A DNA stretch of 64,000 nt. It comes from Strongylocentrotus purpuratus (Eukaryota > Echinodermata > Echinoidea > Camarodonta > Strongylocentrotidae). Below the pieces are notes generated by a model. It was not told where the DNA came from. It worked only from the letters and a program-made list of their open reading frames with translations, and searched no databases. The first letter of the stretch is position 1; each line of letters starts with the position of its first letter. The translations under genes were made by a program, and so were the position numbers. The stretch is from contig NW_022145594.1 of assembly GCF_000002235.5 (NCBI RefSeq), forward strand, positions 22,995,890 to 23,059,889, read 5' to 3'. This document shows, one piece after another, positions 12,401 through 24,000 of this stretch.

Positions 12401-12670
12401 ACTATGAATATGACGGACAAAGAAAGAGGACATAATATACAGTTCCTCATTCTACTACCCTCAGCAATTGCTGTGGTAGACAAAGGAACATCCCTTCACT
12501 GCTATTATGTAAAATAAGTCGAACAGGTGAATATGCATGTGACACCTGTTCTACACATTTTTACATAACAGCAGTGAAGGGATGTTCTTTTGTCTACCAC
12601 AGCAATTATTGAGGTTGGAATGAGGAACTGTATATTTTGTCTTCTTTCTTTGTCCGTCATGTTCATAGCG
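12401..12670. mobile_element. Hairpin (fold-back) MITE, 270 bp
   Basis: Two arms of about 125 bp, 12401-12530 and 12545-12670, are close reverse complements: both carry 'gaacatcccttcactgct' and 'tgctgtggtagacaaa' in opposite orientation. The spacer is only a few bases. There is no coding capacity. The element lies ~830 bp upstream of the start codon of the Ig receptor gene. Confidence 0.85.
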
Positions 12671-12679
12671 ATAGCTGAA

Positions 12680-14445
12680 TAGTCAAAGGATTAGGCAAAC
12701 ATTACAAATTGATCTGAGTAAATCTCTTCGAAATTAGTTGGGTGGGTGTAACGTTATCTGTAGTGAAACGAGCTTCTATTTCCTATTCAAGAGTTACAAA
12801 TAATTTTCAAAAGAGCACACAAACAGAACTCTCAAGGTTTCATACATTTTCTCGATTGTTTCACATCGGAAGGATATGACATCTTAACAAGTCATAAACA
12901 TTTTGAAAGTGCACGTTAACTCTTCGTAAAGACTTTTGTTGTGGCAAAGAATTCCGGGAGCATGGTACTTGACAGTATTACATCTGCTTCGCTCTATTTC
13001 ACTTTCCTAAAGTTTCATTAAGGTTGTAAGGGCAGAACAGGGATATCGGAAGGGGGGGGGGGGTGAGGTGAGTTAACAACAAGTTTAAATTGTATTTTTG
13101 GAAACAAAATCTGAAAGAGTTAATAACATCCATTATATTTTATCACATTTTAGTTTAGTTTGAGTTCCTATTTTTATTTTTATTTTTATTTTTTTAGGGG
13201 GGGGGGGGGGAGCTATCTCTTATTTGAAAGGAATGCATATCAACATCCTAGTCTGACGATCATAATTATAATGTTAATAATTTTAATAATGATAATGTTC
13301 ATATTCATAATCTTAATAATAACAACAATAGTAAAAGTGATAATAACAATGATATTGGGATTTATAACCGTATGCAGGGGCTTCATGGCACTGTCCTTAG
13401 TTTATGCAACGATTAAGAAGAAAAAAGATGAGGTAAGCTTTTATATAGATGTTTTTGAAAAGTTTAATGAAGTATTACATATGACTTAGATATGTGAGTA
13501 ATTTGCTATATAGGCGTAAGGCAGGCAATTAAAAATATAACAATAACCAATATTCCCATGAGCTCAAATTAGACGATCGCAAATGCTTTCGAAAAAAATC
13601 AACTACATTTAATTGTTATAACCGCATTGTGCCTTGCATATATCGTATAAAGTCTACAGATGTTATAACATCTAGACCTACGTTGCTGTAATGGTCACAT
13701 ATTTAAGTAGTCAGGCGATGGACATCCCCCAACTCCTACCCTCTTTCAATTCCCTTGTAATTTCGCGTGGGAAGAGCTGTATCACCTGTATGCATGATCT
13801 GTTGCTTTTCGAAACTAACACTTGAGTCTCTGCCTTTGTCCCATTTACAATCCTTCTGCAATTTGAATACGTCCACCAAAAAAAAAAAAAAAAAAAATCA
13901 TACAAAATAGTGTCGCAACTTATCTACAATTTTTTTTTCTCACTACCCAAACTTGCTTTCTAGAGCATTTCTAGAGTCTATTTATTCATATAAAAGAACT
14001 GATTAAAAAGGGAAAATCTGCGCTTTTTTCGATGGTTTTAGCCCTTCAAGGACAGGTACCGAAATAATAGCTCAATAGAATTTATTTCTTGATAAAACCA
14101 ATAAAATAAAACAAAAGAGATGGTAATGTATTTCCCCTTTTTTTCTTTTCTAATTTTCTGTTTTCTCCCGTTTCTGCTTCTTTCACGGCGCTGGAGCGAC
14201 AGCAGCCTTACTGTACGTCAACATTTACGCCATTAGACACAATCCTTTTAAAAACCAAGTGAATTGCTACAATAATGATAATATTATTAATAATAATAAT
14301 AATAATTTACCGATATTGTATAGCTCAAATCACTTCATGATATAACGTCTCTATTCACTTCCGAAGGACTTCGGATATTTTTTTCTCAGGGTTAGCTCCG
14401 GCAACTGTAGCGAACAGTGAATTCAAGGAATACATCCTACCTGGT
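12680..14445. other. Noncoding stretch
   Basis: Poly-G at 13052-13063 and 13196-13211, AT-rich repeats (13255-13350, 14272-14307) and a poly-A run near 13878-13897. No exon with domain or splice support was seen. The hydrophobic frame around 13160-13489 follows low-complexity DNA. Confidence 0.4.
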
Positions 14446-14449
14446 AGCC

Positions 14450-17400
14450 ACTTACTACACCTTGGTCGAGTTTGGAACATGTAGGTTAATGCATTGCAAA
14501 TGATATTAGTGCAGCGGCCGGATTCGAATATCGGCCCATGTGATTCGCAGTCCGGATAATTATCCACAAGGTAATAAAACAACCCTCCATTGTATCTGAT
14601 TACGAAGTTTAACTTTGAAAGCTGCCTCTCAAAGAAACACTGCTTTTCTACCATTTAATGAACGTCACTTAAAATATCTCTAAATATCCATACAGATGAT
14701 TGCGCTTTCACCCGTGTGAAATATCTCCCACCATTTCTAACTAAACAAAAGCATCCAGCACAACGAGAAAGCCAACAAATAATTGAGTGTCATTCTAAAC
14801 TGCACTTGAGTTTGTGATCATGGATTTTTCATTTTAAAACTACCTGGCTTAGGTGAGTTACAGTTAGTGGATTTTCTTCCTCTCTGGCATATCTAAATGA
14901 AATCAATATAAACCAAATAGAAGAAAGAAATCATTACTGTAAAAACAAAAGTCATTTTTTTTTTTATTACTTTTCGTTCAAAATCATCAATTACGTTTAT
15001 CAAAATATTTTAGTACTTTTCTTCTAGACATAGCACCACTTTAGAGGCGACTAAACTTGAGGTCACTATGTAAATAATCGTATGGTTTCGACCGCATGGC
15101 GTTTTGTATCTCTTGAAATCATTTTTCACTTGTTAGTAGTGAAGTATCTAATGACCTGATGACCCATGATCATGGGAAATCTGATATTAAACATCTTCTG
15201 ATCAGTCTGGCATCCACCTTTCACAAATAAACTGAACCGGATCATGAATCATAAAAGACCACTACTCCTCCACCAAGTAATATATACATTTTTGTTACAC
15301 TGTTGCCCATGAAGTTGGACACATTTATCTCTTTCCTGTTTTCATGAATGATGAAATGATTTTGACAAAAATGGTTTATGCTTGTTAAATACAGTTTGTA
15401 TCTTCTCAAAACTTAACTGATCAACTTAAAGAGTAATGAGATCAGGCCAAAAAAAAAAATTGTTTGGTTGTTCTCGATTGCTTTTCTGGAGTAGGGGCGG
15501 GCGGGCGGATTTTTTTTTTTTTTTTAATTTTTTTAATTTTTTTTTTTAAACTTTATTTTTTGTGTGTCTTTCCCCCCCCCCCATTTTTTTTTTAAATATT
15601 TGTTTTCCATAAAAAAAATAAACATTGGTATTGTCAAGCATTTAAACAAACACAGTCTATAAATTACTTTAATATGTAAAAGACTAGTTTGATGTACAAT
15701 GAATATCAAGACCAATACAGAAAGTATTTTGAGCTTTGAAATACAGCACCTTTTAAATCTCCATTGTACTACTTATAGCTACTTGCGCCCTCTATGTAGC
15801 AAGCAATGCCTAATCGGTGACCATTGGTCCCCCATGATCCTCTTTATCTTATATTAACTGAGAGCTGATTTGATGAGATAACCACCTGTCCAGTGACCTT
15901 GAAGGGTTGTCTAATCCCTCCTGAAAACTAGTACAGATGGGCTTTAAAATGAGTTTAAGAGTGCTCAGAACTTGATTTGACTGAACGGCATTTTGACATA
16001 GAAAAATAAAAATGGCAAGTTTAATATATACCTAATTGCGTACTGAAAAGTCAAAACTGGCAACGGGACGCATTTTGATCCTTGCAAATGCATAAAATGG
16101 TGTGTTTGGCATGTAAGATTGCTCCCCCAAAACAATTAAATAAAACAATAAAAAAAACAAAAAACATTGAATTAAACAAAAAAATGAATTAAAAAAAAAA
16201 AAAAAAAAAAATGCGAGCGGCCCGAAAATGACGAGCGGGCGGTCGAGGAAAACCAAATGATTTTTTTTGGGCCTCATTACTTGTCCCGTTTTAAATTGTC
16301 TTACTTTTGTTTGCTTCTTCGTTCAAGATAAACAATCAAACATAAACAAATAAGTCATGCATTTTCTCGACAAAAAAATATAATAATGTAAACAAAACTG
16401 TGAAAACAACTGTTGCTGAGCTAGCGCCATGAACATTCCTGGATAAGGTGTGCGCTGTATAAGTTTACACTATTATTAGTATTATTATTATCAAATGCAA
16501 ATTTGAACATAGGTTTCGTCAATTATTTAGTTTATCATTGGGCCTGGGAATTTAGAGCAATTATTTACTCGTAAGTTAGTGGTAGCGGTCATACTCTAGA
16601 CAGTTGTTTCGGTTTGACCACGAATTAAAGTTTACCACATCCCTTTGATAAAAAACAGGCGTGATGAAGACTGAGCATTTAGAATACTGTCAGAGATACT
16701 AAGGAAAATTACAACGATTTAATTTCACATGAAAATGTAAAATAAATGGTGGTTATTGAATTTTTTTCTTCAACTTTATTCAATGCAGTTTTGTTTTCTT
16801 CGATACATCTTACTTCAATTGAAGATAAGAGTGAATTGTTTATAGCTTTAATACTTGGAGGTACATTGTTGCCAATAAAATTGAAAAAATATTTGTTTCC
16901 TTGCCTCTTTTCATGAAAACAATATGGTTTATTATTGATAGAATGATGTTAGTATCCTCTCAGAATTTGATTCATTAATATAAAGAGTCATCAATATTGA
17001 GCAATAAATTCCTTGAAAGAAATCGAATTTATTAATACAAAAATTAAATAATATACAATCATTTTAGGAATAGAGGTAGGGAAATTATCTTCCAACTTCA
17101 TTCGCAAGAGTGTAGGCATATGTACTTTCTACCCTCAAAAGATAGCGATAAAACGTAAAGAATTGAAAGGTGAAACTCTTTTAGAAATAGGCATTTAGAT
17201 TACATGTATATATGTATTGTAGATAGACAATAAATGTACTTCTTTGACATTTGTGTCAATGACAATACAGGTGTATAAGATAAGCCATTCTTAAGATGTA
17301 CTTTTATTTTGAAGAAATATGCATATTATTCTTAGTTAAAGCCCTGTCTACATCTTCCTCTCAAGCAGAACATCTGTCACACCCCAAAATACATTAATGT

Positions 17401-18095
17401 TCACCTCTCTTTTCTTTAAAAAATCTCTTTAAAAAACTCTTATATAGATATATTGATATAATTGACTTCAACATGCAGTATAGGCAATTATTATTTACAT
17501 CTCAAATTGTGATCACATTGCAAGTAATTTCTGATTTTCGTATTTTTTTTCCCTTCAATATTGAAAAGGCCACATTTGTTTCAACTGCAATATACCAGAC
17601 AGAGCTACGTACACATCCACCATTAGTTACAAACACACACGCTCACACACCACACACACAAAACTCACACAAACAGATCGTGTGAAAACATTCTCATTTA
17701 AATTTCACCATACGATTTTTCTTCTGAGGACGCCCTCCTAATCAAGCGTCGCTTAAAAGGGCGGTTTCGCACGGATAGTTAGAATAATACTTTAATTAAA
17801 GACTATAATTAAAGAAATTTCAACTTCATTATCATATGTATATAAGTACATCACATTTTGATATGAAGTAAGTATTGTTTGAATATTTGTTTTACACCTT
17901 ACGTCTTGTCCCTGTTTTTAAAAATTTAGTTCTTGTATTTGGAAGAAAAAAAATACAGAAATTAATGCAGAAATAAAACCAAATCAAAGAAATAATGCGA
18001 ACAAGAGAGGGCTTTGTGTACAAGAATCGTAGAGATCTTATATCGGAAATCTAAAGGGCGTACACCACTGGATTGCATGGCGGAATAGAGAATAT
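14450..18095 (+). repeat. Segmental duplication, copy B
   Basis: Direct-orientation counterpart of 2868-5855. It differs by a ~830 bp insertion with inverted ends at 15445-16275, by ~520 bp (about 16982-17508) absent from copy A, and by lacking the SINE and ~400 bp near its right end. Divergence is moderate, with many substitutions and small indels, so the duplication is not recent. Confidence 0.85.
15445..16277. mobile_element. Insertion with terminal inverted repeats in duplication copy B
   Basis: Copy A reads straight across this point ('aaagagtaatgagat' then 'cttacttgtcccg'). Copy B is interrupted by ~830 bp starting 'aggccaaaaaaaaaa' + 'ttgtttggtt' and ending with its approximate reverse complement '...aaccaaatgatttttttt' + 'gggcct'. 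GC-rich 'gcgggcgg' motifs lie just inside both ends. There is no clear target duplication and no coding region. Confidence 0.7.
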
Positions 18096-18099
18096 GTTG

Positions 18100-18528
18100 T
18101 ATTAACAGGACATCTATATATAACCCTAAATGGTATCATAAAAACTGGTATATTACCCTAACCCTGACCCTAAATTCAAAACAATATCAGTAATAAAGCT
18201 TATTACTAACGAACAAACCTTTTTTTTTCCTTGGGAGGCCTATAAGTTTCCTCTGCCTGCAAACGATCGTAGAGGGCAGCAATTCTATTGTTAAATCATT
18301 AACAGGACAGGAAAATGTCCTGCTAATGACCATGTCTACTTGGTGACTCATTTTTTTCTTCAAACCAACATATGGGACCAACCAACCAACATATGGAACC
18401 AATATATGGAACCAACATACGGAACCAACTTGAAAGTTCTGTCAACATAACATGTCACCTACTTTGAAGAGTTTTAAGCACGCTCTAAAAGCCCTGTTAT
18501 CTGTAGATGACGTGTAAATGTTTTTTTA

Positions 18529-18559
<31 letters not shown>

Positions 18560-19585
18560 TTCGTGCGAAGCTAACCATTTCCCCTATTTGCCAGATTGTG
18601 ATATTTGGTTGACATGGTTATCGTTATTTAATGTATTCATACATGTAATGTATCCATTTTATCCAAGTGTATTAGTTAAAGAGCAATTGAATGTAAATAT
18701 GTATATACCAATTTTGGTATCCCGTGCGTTAAGCTATTTCACATTATAAAATGAACGTTTTCAATCAATTGTTTTTCTTCATTTGAATACGTGGTTATCA
18801 TCTATTCTTTATTTTATTTTCATTACAAAAAAAAAGAAAGAAGGTCACTTGAAAATTCCATTCACCTATTTCTTGTAAATGATCAAGGATGATTCTTGAA
18901 TGATCAGTTATTTCATGGGGATACCAATTAATTTGTATTTTACCTGCTTATATGCTTGTTTATTTATCTATTTTGTTTTTGATGCTGTTATTTGTTTTGT
19001 TCCTACCAAATAGGGCCTCATGGAAGACCACCAAATTGGTGATATGTGCCACCCTGTATAAATATCATAAATAAATAAATAAATAAATGTCCGTCTAATG
19101 ACGCTGTTAGGTGTAATTTTCTTCGATGTCTCTTCCGCTCCCCCTCCTCCCCCCCCCCTGGATCCACCGCTGCCAAATGATAAATGGATGGAAAAAATCT
19201 TTTCAACAAAGAAGAAAGGATATAAATAATATGAGTAGGCCACAACTTTAATCCATCTTCAATATCATCTTTATAAGTAAACATGCCTTCCTATACTTAA
19301 TTCTCTCCTCCTTTTTTTTCTTCTCTCTGTTCCATTTACAATTTTTTTTCTTTCCTATTAACTTTCTGTTATATAAAATGTAATTTTTATAGTAATATCT
19401 ATAATGTTCTTTCGGTAACTGTGTTAATTTATGATGGGCGTTCCCAACTCAAGCTACGCTTTCCGAGTTTTCGCCTCCTTCCGTATCTGAATTATTTACT
19501 GTATACCCAATGTTGAAATAATTGTTACATATATCATGTATATATACATTGTGTTTCAAATTGTACTGTTGAGAAAGAAATAAAT

Positions 19586-19674
<89 letters not shown>

Positions 19675-21080
19675 CTTGGTTATAAGGATTAAGACCACTA
19701 CTCTATCACTAAGGCATAGCCCCTCCCATTTGGGACAATGCACGTGCTCAGACGTTACCATGGCAATCGTTTATCGCGAGCAGCTGATTGGTGCTGGCCA
19801 GCGTGGTTGTAATTTAGATGATGGGATCATGATAAGAAGGCCAACAACATTTATACATGTAGACTTTGTTGATGCACTCACCATTTTGCCGGTTCTACTG
19901 TTCATACGCCAAACTTCAGAGTAAATAACAACACTTTATCAAGGTAAGGCTGTTTGACTTTTCTTTGCTTGGACACATACTCCGGTTACAATTTATCTGG
20001 GTTTTATTTCGCTAAAAAGGGTGTGGGTTGCAGTTGGTGTTTCGGTTAGAGTTAGGGTTAGAGTTAGGGTTAAGTATAGTGATTTGTGCATGGTTAAGAA
20101 TTCGGTTGGTGTTCGAAAATGACGCTAAGCAATGATTGCCAGAGCGTGTAGTAAAACCTAAATGGATACCCGTACATTGCGTACATACATCCAATCTTAA
20201 TAGGGATAGAAGAAGAAGAAACTAAATAGAAGAAAAAAGAGAGACAATCTACATTATGTTGGTAGAAAACTAACCTCGAATATTAAATGTGTCACTAGAG
20301 TGGATATTATTTGAATTTTTTTCTCTTAACATTCTAACATTTTAATATCAATGTTTCAATATTTGTTTTGATGTTGATGTTATATTTTTTCTTCCTCTCC
20401 TTCTTTTCCAGTTTTCCTTCTTCTTCCTCGTTTTGTTTTATTTCTTCTTGTTGTAGTGCATGCACTTCTTTTATCTTCTTCTTCTTCGTTTTGTTCTGCT
20501 TTTTCTTCTTCTTCCTATGCTTTGCTGGTGTCCTTTCGATTGATGCTTCTAGTATTGTACTGATCCTCTAAAGTTAGCTAATGCATATAACACAATAATA
20601 CTCTTTATGTACCCTGCAAAAGACCTCCCTTTGCAATTATGCATTTCTTAATTAAATCAAGGGATTGTAGATTATTTGATTTATTCAGGAATACAAATAA
20701 ATCCACATGATGTTACGAAAATCCTAGAAATGGGAATTAAGGCAAAGCGTCTGAAAAGGCAGGTTTACTAACATATTCAAATGTATGGATGTTTTTTTCC
20801 TTGGAACCTAGTGACGAGTTTTACTATTAACCTGTTATTAATGAATAAACTACAATCCTCGAAATTCAGTCTGAGTACATCACTTGCTGCTATGCTGGGA
20901 AACCCTCGTGCAAGCTTTCAGGGATATACCTACAATTCAAATATGTTAGTAAAACGGACTATTGATGCGTAATGTTTTGTACAGATTGGCTATCGTTGCA
21001 AACGAACGACTGTGCCATTAGGCACTTGTGGCAAGGAAAGGTTAAACTGGCATTATCTTTGATCTTTCCCATATAGAATC
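18100..21080. other. Noncoding stretch upstream of the Ly6 gene
   Basis: Contains a 26-base G run near 18534-18559, (AAAT)n at 19068-19088, T/C-rich tracts near 19300-19360 and 20380-20520, and short TTAGGG-like repeats near 20045-20070. The sequence before the (AAT)n tract (19240-19590) ends in 'gaaataaatgtt', like a retroposon 3' tail. No exon is supported. Confidence 0.4.
19588..19672. repeat. (AAT)n microsatellite
   Basis: About 28 perfect AAT units following a possible retroposon 3' end. Confidence 0.95.
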
Positions 21081-24000
21081 ATGAAGAGTGTCTTCATTGG
21101 AGCTTTTCTTCTCGCATGCCTCTCATTTGGAATAGGTAAGAATCACCTGTTTTACTGGTCGTGGATACTTCGACATATATATCATAAATGGTTAACGTTG
21201 ATCATTTATTTTCCACTTTTACAAATTCCCCCCCCCAACAAAAAAAAAACAAAAAAAAAAGGAATGGAAGGTTCCGAAAATTTAGAAGCTCTAACAAATT
21301 AAAAATAGTTAATATCTCAGACTGCATGATTTCTTCAGGGATTCCCAAGATAATAATGTTGATGATGATTTCAGTAATAACCATCGTATTAATGATACGA
21401 ATAACAACAATGATTCATTAATAATGATAATAATAAGGATAATACAGATGATAATGAAACCTGGGTGTAGAATGGCAAATGTAGTGGAATGGCTTATCAA
21501 AAGATATTACTGCCGTGATGGGGAATCGAACCCCGTACCTTTTGCTTCGTAGTCCGAGGACTTTATCTATTATACCAAAAAAAGATTACGGCGGCGGCAC
21601 AACCGGCCTGCCCCCCCCCCCACCCCGCCCATTTCAGGTTTGCCAAAAAAAGAAGAGATAAACGAAAAAAAGAAAAATAGAGAGAAAGAAAGAAAAAGAA
21701 GGAAAAGTAATCACTAATATTATGGCACATGACATACAAATTCCTATTAAATTCTCATTAATCGTGTCATTTATGAGATATGAAGTAAACCTAATCCATG
21801 CAGAAACAAAGGGGGAAAGATAAATTCTGATAAATTCAAAAGTTGCTTTGCTACGCTACGCGGCAGAGCACCTAATTAATAAAGATAAATTCTGACGAAA
21901 TCAATAGGTGCTTTGTTACGCTGCCGCAATTTTTGCGGCAGATTACCTATATCAATTGAGTCATAATATATATAACATTTTCCCCCGTAACATGAGAGTA
22001 TATTAACCGATTCATTCTTTTAATTAGATTTAATGTTAATTGTTATTGTATAATTGTGTTAAAGGTATGCAAAGTTTTGGGAAATTTTGAAATTGGATGG
22101 ATAGTAATTCTTTAAATTTTTGATATATTTGGATGCCCCTGTGGATGTATTATAAGCACTAAAAAAATTAGCCCCTAAAACACTTCTGCTTTCGAGCAAA
22201 TTGAATAATCAAAATTTACCGGTGCTCCCGGTAAATTTCAAATATTTCAAATAGCGCCTAAGGCCATTCCATGGTAGCTGCGACCATGAAAATATCAGAA
22301 TATGCAGTTCCGATATATAATTTCCAAATGGGAATTGCAAATCGGTCGATTGTAGTCAAGAAACATTGTTTTAAAGCTAAAGTAATATCAGTCTTGAGAG
22401 GGCGCTATACAACATAAAGAGTTTATTATTTACAATTTCATCACTTTAGACTCGATTTCAACCGCGACAACGATCATTGAATATTGTTAAATCGCATATG
22501 CTTCCAATTTGTTCATTTAAACCAAATTCATGACCCCCATACCAAAACTTTGTAATACCTTTAAGTGGGGGTAGGCTACAAGAGTCCTATCTCGCACCCC
22601 GGGGCAACGTGTCTGACACGGCCGGTTGTAGCAACTACTCCGAAGATCAATATACATTAATCTTGATCTAAGGAGACACAAACGAACGATCCCCCCCCCC
22701 CTGTCTGCACAAGTGCGGAACACAACACAGATCAGCCATGCATCAGGTCATTCGTCTTCCGTGTGCATGGCTGATCGTCTTTTGTCAACTCTGTTTGTTG
22801 CAACGTCAGGCAGCAAGTAAAAACGAATCCGTTTGATCAAATTCCTGGCTCATATGAAAGGGGAGAAATTGAACTTTCTAGAAAATTAATGTAATTTTCC
22901 TCTTGAAATTCAGATACCGCCCGTCAAATGACTTTTTGGTTTCCTCTCTTAAAATTGCTTTTAATAGCTTATGCGTGAAATATGCATCATCTGAGTTGCA
23001 CCAAATGAAAAAAGAGGATCTAAGCATTCTAAATATGTGTCATTTATTAATTATAATTGTTATTGAGTTAAGATAAAACATCGATAGTTCTCGGCTTCAT
23101 TTTTTTCTGGAACGCACTGTATAATTCAATACATTTTTTTGTTCCAAACACTACATCGTAGCCATTCATTGAATCGGGCAACTGTTTTTGCATTGAACAG
23201 AAGTAATATTATCACACAAAACAAATTTAAATATCGTTATAACACGACTAAAATGCTACTACTATGCTAGCCACAACGTATTTTGTTGAGATCCCCATGG
23301 GTGAACGCGCTTATGAGAAAAACAACAATTTCTGATATCTTGTTAACGTCAACCGGGAGAGCTGGCCGTGAATAGTCACAATCCAGGGACCGAAGGACCA
23401 ATTTGAGATTCGCAAACATTTAACGATCTCATATTTCAAACACTCAGAACTTTTTTATTATTGGTCTGATTTATTTCAAACTAACCCTTCTTTTACTCTA
23501 ATTCATAATTATTTATGTCATCATAACATAATTAAGAGAAGGCCAGACAAAATAAATATGAAAAACACATATTTTCCCAATTTAAGAGTTTAGGATGTTT
23601 TCTTTTATGACTTTGTCGTAAGGATTTGCCAATTCTGAAATGCCTAATTTCAGTTTAAACAGGGAATGTACATATTTCTTTATTTTGTGTAATCGCATGC
23701 GAACGTAATACCAAAAAATTCTCCTTGCAGACAAAGTTAGACGATTCAAACAAAGTCTCTAACAGCAACTCTTAATTGTAAGCGAGACGGGCCTTTGTTT
23801 ACAAAACTTGTTACAGAGTGGTTTTGAGCCTTTAGTGAGCTCTACCAGAACCTATTGTATAGCATACCAGCATATATGGGGTTTTCTGCAATCAGATATT
23901 CACCGTCTTCTAAACTTGGTAATTAATACCGCAAGAGGGAATCAAGTGTGAGTCAGATTACGATAAGAAAACGGTTTAGATAAGCACCAGCGTATTTTTT

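Noticed and set aside
20040-20070. Interstitial telomere (TTAGGG-like repeats, also near 18140 and 54755)
   Set aside because: Only two to four imperfect units at each place, too few to mark a telomere fusion.
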